From: Agrococcus sp. ProA11
GTDB lineage: Bacteria > Actinomycetota > Actinomycetes > Actinomycetales > Microbacteriaceae
Direction: 5' to 3'
Assembly (NCBI RefSeq): GCF_039880525.1
Contig: NZ_CP156989.1
Location: forward strand, 2,542,001 to 2,606,000
Length of the DNA stretch: 64,000 nucleotides
Under the pieces are notes generated by a model. The model had not been told where the DNA came from. It worked only from the letters and a program-made list of their open reading frames with translations, and did not search any database. Position numbers and translations under genes: made by a program. How positions within the stretch are numbered: the first letter of the stretch is position 1; the number at the start of each line of letters is the position of its first letter. This document shows positions 17,344 through 25,681 of this stretch, piece after piece.

Positions 17344-18320
17344 GCGGCATGCGCGCGGCGCCCGTTCCTGCACCGCTCATCCGCACGGTGCTGGGCGACA
17401 TCGACGCGGCGTCGCTCGGCAGGGTCAACGCCCACGAGCACCTGTTCCAGGTCTCGCCGCTGCTGCCGGGCGACGAGCTCGACGATGCCCGGCGCTCCGC
17501 GGCTGAGGCGGCGAGCCTGCGCGACTCCGGCTTCGACGCCATGATCGACGCCACGCCCATCGGCCTCGGGCGCCGACCGGCATCGGTCGCCGCCATCAGC
17601 GAAGCAACGGGCCTGCGGGTGGTCGCGAGCACCGGCATCCACCGCGAGGCGCACTACCCCGACGGCCATCCGCTGCGCGCGCTCGACGCCGACGCGCGCG
17701 CCGCGCTGTTCCTGCGCGACCTGCGCGACGGCATGCCCGACGCGGATGACGCCGCGGAGCCCGATCTCGACGACGCCTCCCGTGCGCCCGTGCGCGCGGG
17801 ACTGATCAAGACCGGCATCGGCTACTGGTCGATCTCTGCCTTCGAGCGCACCACCCTCGAGGCCGCAGCCGCAGCCCACGCGGCGACCGGCGCGGCGATC
17901 ATGGTGCACCTCGAGCACGGCACGGCCGCGCACGAGGTGCTCGACCTGCTGGAGTCGCTCGACGTGAGCGCCGAACGTGTCATGCTCGCGCACGCCGACA
18001 GGCTGCTGGACGCGGGTCATCACGTCGAGCTGCTCGAGCGCGGCGCGGCGCTGGGCTACGACGGCATCGCCCGATGGAAGGACCGCAGCGACGAGGAGCT
18101 GCTGACGCTCACCGCAGCCGTCGTCGAGCGCGGGCACGATCGCCTCCTGCTGGGCGGCGACGTCGCGCGCGCCTCCCGCTACGTCGCCTACGGCGGCATG
18201 CCGGGGCTCGCCTACCTCGGCGCTCGATACCTCCCGAGGCTGCGGGCTCGCATCGGCGAGGCCGCGCTCGAGCGCATGCTCGTGCAGCATCCGCGCGACC
18301 TGCTCACGCTCAGCCGCTGA
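17340..18320 (+). CDS. phosphotriesterase-like metal-dependent lactonase/esterase
   Basis: 326 residues of the PTE/amidohydrolase family. Metal and catalytic residues are visible in order: NAHEHLF (H32, H34), LIKTGIGYWS (carboxylated-type Lys, K157), IMVHLEHGT (H190), MLAHADR (H218) and LLLGGDVAR (D274). Members of this family include sugar-lactone-phosphate hydrolases such as D-xylono-1,4-lactone-5-phosphate lactonase, a more likely role here than phosphotriester hydrolysis. Last gene of the operon, starting in ATGA overlap with the SKDH-like gene and followed by a strong terminator. Confidence 0.78.
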   Translation: MSGMRAAPVPAPLIRTVLGDIDAASLGRVNAHEHLFQVSPLLPGDELDDARRSAAEAASLRDSGFDAMIDATPIGLGRRPASVAAISEATGLRVVASTGIHREAHYPDGHPLRALDADARAALFLRDLRDGMPDADDAAEPDLDDASRAPVRAGLIKTGIGYWSISAFERTTLEAAAAAHAATGAAIMVHLEHGTAAHEVLDLLESLDVSAERVMLAHADRLLDAGHHVELLERGAALGYDGIARWKDRSDEELLTLTAAVVERGHDRLLLGGDVARASRYVAYGGMPGLAYLGARYLPRLRARIGEAALERMLVQHPRDLLTLSR

Positions 18321-18329
18321 CGGCACGAC

Positions 18330-18360
18330 GAAGCCCCCGACCGCGATGGTCGAGGGCTTC
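18330..18360. terminator. bidirectional hairpin terminator
   Basis: GAAGCCCCCGACC and GGTCGAGGGCTTC form a 13-bp stem with one mismatch around GCGAT. It sits between the convergent lactonase and solute-binding-protein genes and would stop both transcripts. Confidence 0.8.
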
Positions 18361-18382
18361 GCGTCAGACTCGGCTCAGCGGA

Positions 18383-19384
18383 TCACTCGTAGAGGACCGC
18401 TGCGATCTCCGGGTCGTCGATGTTGGTCGAGTCGTACCAGTACGAACCGGTGTCGGTGAAGTCCTCGAGCTCCTCGCCGTTGACCGCCGCGACCGCGTTC
18501 TCGACCACGCTGCGGCCGATGCCGATCGGGTCCTGCGTGATGGCGCCCGCCATCGCGCCGCTGCGGATCGCCTCGATCTGGGCGGCGCCCGAGTCGAAGC
18601 CGACGATGGTGATCTGCCCGTTCGGCAGGTTCAGCTCGCTGGCAGCGTTCACGATGCCGATCGCCGAGCCCTCGTTGGTGCCGTACAGGCCCGCGAGGTC
18701 GGGGTGGGCGGCGATGATCGCCTTCGCGATGTCGGCCGAGCGCAGGTGGTCGCCGTCGCCGTACTGGATGTCGACGATCTCGATGTCGGGCTCGTTCTCC
18801 TCCATGTACTGGACGAAGCCGTCGCGGCGCTCGACACCGGTCGAGTTGATCTGGCTGTGGCCGACGATCGCGACCTGGCCCTCGTGGCCGATGAGCTCCG
18901 CCATGTGCTCGGCGGCGAGGCCGCCGGCGACGATGGAGTCGGTCGCTGCCAGGTTCTGGCTGTACTCGCTGTCGCAGGGCGCGTCGAACTCGACGATCGG
19001 GATGCTCGCACCCTCGGCCTGCTCATACAGCGGCACGCATGCCTGCGGGTCGAGCGCGGCGTAGCCGATCGCGTCGGGACCGCGGTCGATCGCGGCGCGC
19101 AGCATCTGCAGCTGCGCGTCGATCTCGGTCTCGGATGCGGGACCCTCGAAGGTCACCTCGACGCCGAGCTCGTCCGCTGCCTCCTCGGCACCGGTGCGCA
19201 CGGCCTGCCAGAACTGGTGCTGGAAGCCCTTCGACACGAGTGCGATCTGCAGCGTCTCGCCGTTGCCCTCGGAGCCTGCGCCCTCGGAACCTGCCGGGGC
19301 GTCGGTGCCGCCGGAGCAGCCCGCGAGCGCGAGTGCGACGGTCGCGGTGCCTGCCAGCAGCGCTGTCCTCTTGCTGAACTTCAT
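18383..19384 (-). CDS. sugar ABC transporter substrate-binding lipoprotein (RbsB type)
   Basis: 333 residues. The N-terminus has basic residues, a hydrophobic run LLAGTATVALALAGC and a lipobox cysteine, so the protein is lipid-anchored outside the membrane. The mature part follows the periplasmic-binding-protein I fold: LQIALVSKGFQHQFWQAVRTG, AAIDRGPDAIGYAALD, IPIVEFDAPCD, LYGTNEGSAIGIV and IVGFDSGAAQIEAIR. Start ATG at 19384 has GGAG 5 bases upstream. Third gene of the ATPase-permease-binding protein transcript, separated from the permease by 148 bases. D-ribose, L-fucose or a related pentose are candidates. Confidence 0.87.
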   Translation of the reverse strand: MKFSKRTALLAGTATVALALAGCSGGTDAPAGSEGAGSEGNGETLQIALVSKGFQHQFWQAVRTGAEEAADELGVEVTFEGPASETEIDAQLQMLRAAIDRGPDAIGYAALDPQACVPLYEQAEGASIPIVEFDAPCDSEYSQNLAATDSIVAGGLAAEHMAELIGHEGQVAIVGHSQINSTGVERRDGFVQYMEENEPDIEIVDIQYGDGDHLRSADIAKAIIAAHPDLAGLYGTNEGSAIGIVNAASELNLPNGQITIVGFDSGAAQIEAIRSGAMAGAITQDPIGIGRSVVENAVAAVNGEELEDFTDTGSYWYDSTNIDDPEIAAVLYE

Positions 19385-19532
19385 GGAAACTCCGTTGTCT
19401 CGTGATCCCGGGATGTCCGGTGATCGGGTCCTGCTGTGCCGGGTGCCTGCCCCCTGGGGCGAGCTGGATGCCGGGACGGTCCGGCTGCGCTCGGCGGCTG
19501 GCACGTGATGCCGCCGGTCGCAGGTCTTGGGG

Positions 19533-20555
19533 TCATACGCCTCGTCGGTTGCGCAGCGTGTCGGCGAAGACGGCGATCGCGATCACGACACCGACGACGA
19601 CGTTCTGCCACTCCGTCTGGATCGACATGATGCGCAGACCGTTGATGAGCACGCTCATGATGAGCGCGCCGATGAGCGTGCCCACGATCGAGCCGCGTCC
19701 ACCGAGGAGCGAGGTGCCGCCGATGATCACCGCGGCGATCGCCTGCAGCTCGTAGCCGACACCGAGCTGCGGCTGCGCCGAGTCGAGCCGCGAGGCGATC
19801 ACCACGCCCGCGATGCCCGTGAACACGCCGGCGACCGTGTAGATCATCACGAGTCGACGGTTGGTGTTGATGCCGGACAGGCGCGTCGCCTCCTCGTTGG
19901 AGCCGATGGCGACGGTGTACCGGCCGAAGGTCGTCTTGCTCAGCAGCACGTAGGCGAACGCGGCGAGCGCGAACATGATGAGCACGGCGTTCGGCAGACC
20001 GGGGATGAGGGTGCCGGTCGCGATCTCCTTGAAGCCGGCCACGCCGGAGAAGTAGATCGGGCTGACGCCCGAGATCACGAGCGCCAGGCCCTGCGCGACC
20101 ATCATCATCGCGAGCGTCGCGATGAAGGGCGGCAGCTTGAGGTAGGCGACGTTGAAGCCGTTGACGAAGCCCATGAGCGCGCCCGTCAGGATGCCGGCGA
20201 GCACGCCGACGATGAGTGGCAGGCCGAAGTTCACGGCGACGACACCGGTCATCACCGACGCCAGCGTCATGCCGGTGCCGATCGAGAGATCGATGCCGCC
20301 GGTGGTGATGACGAAGGTCGTGCCGAGGGCGAGGATGCCGATCACGGCGGTCGCCAGCAGGATGCCGGAGATGTTCGACCAGGTGAAGAAGTTGTTGCTG
20401 GCGATCGAGAAGAAGAGCAGCAGCAGCACCAGGGTGCCGAAGGCGAGGCCCTGCTGCAGGCCCTTGCGCCAGAGATCGGCGCGCTTGCCGCGCTCCTTGG
20501 CGATCGCCGTGTCCGAGGGGGCGTCGACGGGAGTCTGGGGGGTGGTGTTCGTCAT
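19533..20555 (-). CDS. sugar ABC transporter permease (RbsC type)
   Basis: 340 residues with about eight to ten hydrophobic segments after a charged cytoplasmic N-terminus. FVITTGGIDLSIGTGMTLASV and the SLLGGRGSIVGTLIGALIM segment are the hallmarks of the BPD_transp_2 ribose/xylose permease family. It forms the membrane channel of the importer. Its ATG overlaps the ATPase stop (ATGA, 20552-20555). Confidence 0.9.
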   Translation of the reverse strand: MTNTTPQTPVDAPSDTAIAKERGKRADLWRKGLQQGLAFGTLVLLLLFFSIASNNFFTWSNISGILLATAVIGILALGTTFVITTGGIDLSIGTGMTLASVMTGVVAVNFGLPLIVGVLAGILTGALMGFVNGFNVAYLKLPPFIATLAMMMVAQGLALVISGVSPIYFSGVAGFKEIATGTLIPGLPNAVLIMFALAAFAYVLLSKTTFGRYTVAIGSNEEATRLSGINTNRRLVMIYTVAGVFTGIAGVVIASRLDSAQPQLGVGYELQAIAAVIIGGTSLLGGRGSIVGTLIGALIMSVLINGLRIMSIQTEWQNVVVGVVIAIAVFADTLRNRRGV

Positions 20556-22069
20556 GCTGCTCCCTCTTCGTCCGCGACCAGGTGGGTCGCGTAATCCATG
20601 ATCTTCTGCTGGCTCGCATCCTCGTTCGCGAGCGTGCCCGTGACTCGGCCGTTGGCCATCACCACGATGCGGTGCGCCAGGCGCAGCACCTCCGGCAGCT
20701 CGCTGGAGATGACGATGATCGACTTGCCGTCGGCGGCGAGGCGCTGCAGCAGGCGATAGATCTCCTCCTTCGCACCCACGTCGATGCCACGGGTGGGCTC
20801 GTCGAAGATGAGGATGTCGCTGTCGCGCACCAGCCACTTGGCGATGACGACCTTCTGCTGGTTGCCGCCGGAGAGCAGCTTCACGTGCTGCTCGGTGGAG
20901 GGCGTCTTGGTGCGGAGCTCCTCGACGTAGCGCTGCGCGACCTTCTTCGCCTTCGCCTGCTGGATGAACCCGAGGGGGCCGGCGAACGCACCGATCGAGG
21001 CGAGCGACGTGTTGAACGTGACGCTCTGCTCGAGCAGCAGGCCGAGGCGCTTGCGGTCCTCCGAGAGGTAGCCGATGCCCTGCCGCACGGCATCCGCGGG
21101 CTGCTTGATGGCGACCTGCTTGCCGTGCACCTCGATCGTGCCCGACGTGCGGGGATCGGCGCCGATGATCGCGCGGGCGGTCTCGGTGCGGCCGGCACCC
21201 ATCAGTCCCGCGAACCCCAGGATCTCGCCCCGGTGGAGCTCGAAGCTGACGTCTCGGAGCAGGGCGCGGGTGGAGAGGCCGGTGACGCGGAGCACGATCT
21301 CATCCCGCGCGTGGTCGCTCGCCTTCGGCCGCGCGCCCTCGTCGATGTGGCGCCCGACCATCATCTCGATGATGGTCGGCACGTCGATCTGCTCGCGCTC
21401 GAGGGTGCCGATGTACTCACCGTCGCGCAGCACCGTGACCCGATCGGCCAGGCGCTTGAGCTCCTCCATGCGGTGCGAGATGTAGACGATGCCGGTGCCC
21501 TTGGCGCGCAGGTTGTCGATCAGGCCGATGAGCGTCTCGACCTCGGTGTCGGTGAGCGCCGACGTGGGCTCGTCCATGATCAGCACGCGGGCGTCGAACG
21601 AGAGCGCCTTCGCGATCTCGACCATCTGCTGCTTCGCGACGGTGAGATCCCCGACGATCTGGTCGGCCTCGAGCGAGATCCCCATGTCGTCGAGCAGCTG
21701 CTGCGCCTTGCGGTTGATGCCGCGCGCATCCAGGAACGGGCCCTTGCGCGGCTCTCGCCCGATGTAGATGTTCTGGGCGACCGTGAGGTCGGGCATCAGG
21801 TTCATCTCCTGGTGGATGATGCTGATGCCGAGCTGCTGCGCCGCCGCCGGGTTGGCGATCGTGACCTCGCGGCCCTCGACCTTGATCGTGCCCTCGTCGC
21901 GCTGGTAGATGCCGGAGAGGATCTTCATCAGGGTCGACTTGCCAGCGCCGTTCTCGCCCACGAGGACGAGCACCTCACCCGCGTGCAGGGTGAACTGCAC
22001 CTGGTGGAGCGCCCGGACGCCCGGGAAGCTCTTGCTGATCCCCTCGACCTCGAGGAGCGCTGCTGTCAC
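20552..22069 (-). CDS. sugar ABC transporter ATP-binding protein, two-domain (RbsA type)
   Basis: 505 residues with two nucleotide-binding domains. The first has GENGAGKSTLMKIL (Walker A), IIHQEM (Q loop), LTVAKQQMVEIAKAL (signature region) and LIMDEPTSALT (Walker B). The second has the degenerate GLMGAGRTET Walker A, GGNQQKVVIAKWL signature and LIFDEPTRGIDVGAK, as usual in RbsA. A GTG at 22069 gives the typical RbsA N-terminus (LLEVEGISKSFPGVRAL); a further ATG at 22132 overlaps the operator-like palindrome and is unlikely. First gene of the importer operon. Confidence 0.9.
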   Translation of the reverse strand: MTAALLEVEGISKSFPGVRALHQVQFTLHAGEVLVLVGENGAGKSTLMKILSGIYQRDEGTIKVEGREVTIANPAAAQQLGISIIHQEMNLMPDLTVAQNIYIGREPRKGPFLDARGINRKAQQLLDDMGISLEADQIVGDLTVAKQQMVEIAKALSFDARVLIMDEPTSALTDTEVETLIGLIDNLRAKGTGIVYISHRMEELKRLADRVTVLRDGEYIGTLEREQIDVPTIIEMMVGRHIDEGARPKASDHARDEIVLRVTGLSTRALLRDVSFELHRGEILGFAGLMGAGRTETARAIIGADPRTSGTIEVHGKQVAIKQPADAVRQGIGYLSEDRKRLGLLLEQSVTFNTSLASIGAFAGPLGFIQQAKAKKVAQRYVEELRTKTPSTEQHVKLLSGGNQQKVVIAKWLVRDSDILIFDEPTRGIDVGAKEEIYRLLQRLAADGKSIIVISSELPEVLRLAHRIVVMANGRVTGTLANEDASQQKIMDYATHLVADEEGAA

Positions 22070-22112
22070 GTTGGTACCTGCTTCGTTGAAGGATTCCGAC
22101 TGCGTCAGACCC

Positions 22113-22130
22113 GGTCGGAAAGATCCGACC
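22113..22130. promoter_or_regulatory. putative operator, FCD regulon motif copy b (full palindrome)
   Basis: GGTCGGA-AAGA-TCCGACC, 7-bp perfect arms, located 43 bases before the ATPase start. On the minus strand it reads GGTCGGATCTTTCCGACC, whose first 13 bases are identical to 3547-3559 before the FCD regulator. Confidence 0.6.
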
Positions 22131-22163
22131 AATCATGCCCTCAGGTGGCGGTCTGTCGCAAGT

Positions 22164-22180
22164 TGTATCTGAATGTATCT
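22164..22180 (+). promoter_or_regulatory. helically phased direct repeat in importer promoter
   Basis: TGTATCT-GAA-TGTATCT: two identical 7-mers spaced 10 bases start to start, in an AT-rich patch that is rare in this window. On the minus strand it lies just upstream of a possible TTGCGA / CATGAT promoter (18-base spacer) for the importer operon. It may be an activator or repressor site. Confidence 0.4.
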
Positions 22181-22229
22181 AACGTGGCCGTTGCGCGCGA
22201 GCATCCAAGGTCACGACCCGATAACCATT

Positions 22230-22247
22230 TCGGGGCCGATGCCCCGA
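22230..22247. terminator. hairpin downstream of fucI-like gene
   Basis: TCGGGGC-CGAT-GCCCCGA, a 7-bp stem with a tetraloop in the 332-bp gap 22070-22401. It may back up the hairpin at 22355-22389. Confidence 0.4.
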
Positions 22248-22354
22248 CGTCGCGCCGTCATTGGTGGAATCGGCTGAGGATCGGCCCTCGGCGGGCGCGC
22301 TTCAGGCGCCACCAGGGGCGCTCGCGACGCCAAGCGACAGCCCGGGTCGCCTGC

Positions 22355-22389
22355 GGCGCCTGCGGTCAGACATCCGACCGCAGGGCGCC
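22355..22389 (-). terminator. terminator of the isomerase/kinase transcript
   Basis: GGCGCCTGCGGTC pairs with GACCGCAGGGCGCC (single bulged G) around an 8-base loop. It starts 12 bases beyond the stop codon of the isomerase gene. The rest of the gap 22070-22401 holds the importer promoter elements listed separately; no gene was seen. Confidence 0.65.
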
Positions 22390-22401
22390 GCGGCTGCAGG
22401 A

Positions 22402-24039
22402 CTACAGCGCGACGTCGCCGCAGAGGTGGACGCGGATGCCCATCCCCTCGAACATCGCTGCCTTCGCCTCCAGCGCCCGATCGGCGGCCTCGGCGTCCGG
22501 AGCGTAGGCGACCTGCACGTGGTTGGCCTTGTGGCGCGCCATCAGCTGGTCGCGGCTGACGCCGTGCAGCACCGCGTGCATGATGGGCCACTGCCGGTCT
22601 GTCGCCTCGAGCCGACGCTGCGTCTCCTCGGCCGGCAGCTCGGCCACGTGGGCCCGGCCGATGTCGGCATGCAGCGCGTCATCCATCACGAACACGCGCG
22701 ACCAGACGATCTCGCCCGGCTTCGAGACGCCCGAGAGCGTGCCGCCGCCCTTCGGGAAGAACATCGGCACCTGGCGCATCGAGTACGACTGGTCGTAGCC
22801 GCCGTTGTGGCTCGCGGGCACGGAGCCCGAGATCTCGAAGACCCAGACGAACTCGCCGTCGTACTCCTCGCCCCAGCGGATGTCGTGCAGCGTGGTGGCG
22901 GGGTCGAACCCCATCGCGGTCCACACCCGGTTGGTCACGAGCGCATCCACCGCGACGCCCTCGTCGACCTCGTTGAAGTGCGGCAGCGGCGCCCCGGCCC
23001 ACAGCTCTCGCTCGCCGTCGCGCGAGCGCACGGGCGGGCGCTGCACGTTGTTCAGCAGCCCCTCGGCGAGGTCGGATGCCGCGCACTGGTCCTTGAGGCC
23101 CTGCTGGTACTGGATGCCGATCGCGTCCACGCCGTAGTCGTCGCCGATGCGCAGCGCCGCGATGTACATCCGCAGCTGGCTGAGCACCTGCTCGCGGGTG
23201 AGCTCGGTCGCGTCGTCCTCGCCCCAGTGGAACGTCAGACCTGCCTCCTCGAGCCAGGCGAGCGCCGCCTCGGCCTCGCCGGCCGGCACGCGATCCATCT
23301 CGGCCAGCAGCGCGCTCTGCGAGAGCCGCTCCTTGTAGATGCCGGTGGGGTTGAGCATCTCGTCGTCGATGATGGCGTTGTACATGCCCATGCAGCCCTC
23401 ATCGAAGATGCCGATCACCGCGTGATCCTCGCGCAGCTGCTCGGCGAGCGCGGTGCCCAGCCGGGCCTCGTCGCTGTCGCGGAGCGCAGGCAGGTCGCGC
23501 ACGTGCGAGGTCTCGTGCGCGATGGCGCCGGTGCGCAGCCACTCCCCGAGCTTGTCGAGCGCCCACTCGTCCGTGAAGTCGCGGCTCCACAGGATCGAGT
23601 GCTCGATGTTGGCCTTCGTGAGGCTGGCGGTGAGGTTCAGCATGCCCACGAGGCCCGGGAACTGCCCCGACCAGTTGGCGACCAGCAGGATGGGACCGCG
23701 GTGCGCGCGCAGTCCCGCGAGCACGTGGTGGCTGTACTGCCAGACGGCGTCGACGACCACGACCGGCGCATCCTTGGGCACCGAGCGGAAGACCTCGATG
23801 CCGCGCGCCTGCGAGTCGATGAAGCCGTGGCCGGTCGCGGGATCGACGTCGTGCGCCCGCTGCATTGCCCAGCCGTGCGATGCCATCGCGGTGCGCACCT
23901 GCTCCTCGAACGCCTGCTGAGCCGGCCAGCAGGTCGTGTTCGCTGCCAGGCGCAGGTCGCCGGAGGCGACCGCGTAGACGGTGTCGGATGCGGGCTCGGG
24001 CCGGGAGCGCAGCTGCGGCATCGCGTAGGTGGTGGTCAT
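22402..24039 (-). CDS. L-fucose/D-arabinose isomerase-like protein
   Basis: 545 residues, in the range of FucI-type isomerases. PVVVVDAVWQYSHHVLAGL, GPILLVANWSGQFPGLVGML, IGIFDEGCMGMYNAIIDDEM and the C-terminal AHVAELP match the COG2407 L-fucose isomerase group; the glutamate and aspartate in FDEGCMGM and the late histidines are probable Mn ligands. It would convert an aldose (L-fucose, D-arabinose or similar) to the ketose used by the kinase 22 bases upstream on the same transcript. It is the distal gene of a two-gene operon. The proteins of this subgroup vary in substrate, so fucose is probable but not certain. Confidence 0.75.
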   Translation of the reverse strand: MTTTYAMPQLRSRPEPASDTVYAVASGDLRLAANTTCWPAQQAFEEQVRTAMASHGWAMQRAHDVDPATGHGFIDSQARGIEVFRSVPKDAPVVVVDAVWQYSHHVLAGLRAHRGPILLVANWSGQFPGLVGMLNLTASLTKANIEHSILWSRDFTDEWALDKLGEWLRTGAIAHETSHVRDLPALRDSDEARLGTALAEQLREDHAVIGIFDEGCMGMYNAIIDDEMLNPTGIYKERLSQSALLAEMDRVPAGEAEAALAWLEEAGLTFHWGEDDATELTREQVLSQLRMYIAALRIGDDYGVDAIGIQYQQGLKDQCAASDLAEGLLNNVQRPPVRSRDGERELWAGAPLPHFNEVDEGVAVDALVTNRVWTAMGFDPATTLHDIRWGEEYDGEFVWVFEISGSVPASHNGGYDQSYSMRQVPMFFPKGGGTLSGVSKPGEIVWSRVFVMDDALHADIGRAHVAELPAEETQRRLEATDRQWPIMHAVLHGVSRDQLMARHKANHVQVAYAPDAEAADRALEAKAAMFEGMGIRVHLCGDVAL

Positions 24040-24061
24040 GATGGTCCTTTCGGGAGGCGCG

Positions 24062-25534
24062 TCAGCGCTGGAGGTCGACGAGCGCGTGGGCGATGTCGCG
24101 GGTTGCGGGGTAGAGGGCTCGGTAGTGGCGGTAGAGCGCGTCGTAGGTCTCGCGCAGCCGCGGATCGGGCTCGACGACGACGGCCGGCGGGTTCCATGCA
24201 TCGATGTCGGGATCGCCGACCAGGCCCGCCGCGAGGAACGCGGCGCCGAAGCTCGCGCCGACGGTGACGCTCGGGATCACCTGGGGCAGACCCGTGACGT
24301 CGGAGACGATCTGCGTCCAGAGGCCGCCGGTGGTGCCGCCGCCGACGGCGACGACCCGCTCGATGGGCGTGCCGGCCTCGCGCATGACGTCGATGTTGTG
24401 GCGCACGCCGAAGGCGGTCGCCTCGAGGGCCGCGCGGTACAGGTCGCCGGCGGTGGTCTGCAGCGTCATGCCCACGAGCACGCCGCGGGCATCCGGATCC
24501 TGGATCGGGGTGCGCTCGCCGGCGAGGTAGGGCAGCATCAGCAGGCCGTTCGCGCCCGGCCCGCTCTCGGCCGCCTGGGCGGTGAGACCGGCGTAGTCGC
24601 CGCCGACGAGGTCGCGGATCCAGGTCGTGATCGCGCCGGAGGTCGCCATGCCGCCCGCGAGCGAGTAGGTGCCGGCTGCGACGCCGCGCGTCGTCCACAT
24701 GCCGGGCGCAGCGGGCCGCTCGGCGGTGGTCGTGACGAGGAACATCGTCGTGCCGTACATGAGCATGAGATCACCGGGCCGGGTGGCGCCGGCGCTCACC
24801 GCCTCATCCCACGCGTCGATGGTGCCGAGCGCGACCGGGATGCCCTCCGGCAGCCCCGTCTGCTGGGCCGCCTCGGCGGTGATGACGCCGATCGCGTCGC
24901 TGGGCAGCGCGAGCCGCGGCTGCGAGATGCCCGGCGCGACGCGCTCCCACCAGTCGTCGCGCCATGCGGCGGCGTCGATGTCGTAGAGCGGCCACGACTG
25001 GCTTGCCGAGTGGTGGTCGAGGAAGAGCTCGCCGGTCAGCCGCTGGGCGAGGAACGACGCGGGCATGGCGAGCGCCGATGCCCTGGCGTAGGCGTCGGGC
25101 TCGTGCTCCCGCACCCAGGCGATCTTGGGGCCCACCGCCTGCGAGGTGAGCGGCGTGCCGCCCGTGGCGACGATCTCGTCGGCGCCCAGCTCGGCCGTGA
25201 GTCGCGCGATCTGCTCGCCCGCGCGGGTGTCGACGCCGTAGAGGATGGCGGGGCGCACCGGGGCGCCCGCGTCATCGAGCAGCAGCACGCACGGCCCCAT
25301 GCCGCTGACGCCGATGGCGGCCGGCTCGGCGTCGGGAGCCAGCTCACGCAGCTCTGCGACGATCGAGACGAGCTCGCTCCACCAGATCTCCGCGTCCATC
25401 TCGACGTGGCCCGGCATGGGCCGATGCACGGCGTGCTCACGGACCGCGGTCGCGAGCACGGCACCGTGCTGATCGACGAGCACGCCCTTCGTGCTCGACG
25501 TGCCGACGTCGATGCCGATGGTGACACTGGGCAT
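24062..25534 (-). CDS. FGGY-family carbohydrate kinase
   Basis: 490 residues. TIGIDVGTSSTKGVLVDQ (phosphate loop), GVSGMGPCVLLLDD, ALGTIDAWDEAVSAGA, YGTTMFLV and VVAVGGGTTGGLWTQIVSDV are FGGY signatures. It is expected to phosphorylate the ketose made by the adjacent isomerase-like protein, giving L-fuculose- or D-ribulose-phosphate. First gene of the operon; its promoter contains two regulon-motif copies. The xylulokinase/gluconokinase-like sequence does not settle the substrate. Confidence 0.82.
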   Translation of the reverse strand: MPSVTIGIDVGTSSTKGVLVDQHGAVLATAVREHAVHRPMPGHVEMDAEIWWSELVSIVAELRELAPDAEPAAIGVSGMGPCVLLLDDAGAPVRPAILYGVDTRAGEQIARLTAELGADEIVATGGTPLTSQAVGPKIAWVREHEPDAYARASALAMPASFLAQRLTGELFLDHHSASQSWPLYDIDAAAWRDDWWERVAPGISQPRLALPSDAIGVITAEAAQQTGLPEGIPVALGTIDAWDEAVSAGATRPGDLMLMYGTTMFLVTTTAERPAAPGMWTTRGVAAGTYSLAGGMATSGAITTWIRDLVGGDYAGLTAQAAESGPGANGLLMLPYLAGERTPIQDPDARGVLVGMTLQTTAGDLYRAALEATAFGVRHNIDVMREAGTPIERVVAVGGGTTGGLWTQIVSDVTGLPQVIPSVTVGASFGAAFLAAGLVGDPDIDAWNPPAVVVEPDPRLRETYDALYRHYRALYPATRDIAHALVDLQR

Positions 25535-25571
25535 GGAGCACTCCTTCGATCCTGCTCTAGCGTGCCAGAGA

Positions 25572-25581
25572 TCGGATGTTC
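25572..25581 (+). promoter_or_regulatory. putative operator, FCD regulon motif copy d
   Basis: TCGGATGTTC within GAGATCGGATGTTCTC (GAGA/TCTC ends inverted), 38 bases upstream of the FGGY kinase ATG. Confidence 0.45.
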
Positions 25582-25653
25582 TCGCACGCCGCGCGCGCCG
25601 CCAGCCGCTCAGGCGCGAGCATCCGCTCTCGTCCGTTCGGGATGTCCCGCATG

Positions 25654-25663
25654 GAACATCGGA
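25654..25663 (-). promoter_or_regulatory. putative operator, FCD regulon motif copy e
   Basis: On the minus strand TCCGATGTTC, in the same 147-bp gap as copy d and in the opposite orientation to it. Confidence 0.4.
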
Positions 25664-25681
25664 TGCTTCAGCGGATGATGA

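Noticed and set aside
19527-20594. A 355-codon plus-strand frame opposite the permease gene
   Set aside because: Asp/Glu/His/Arg-rich shadow of a hydrophobic protein's codons; no domain or start signal.
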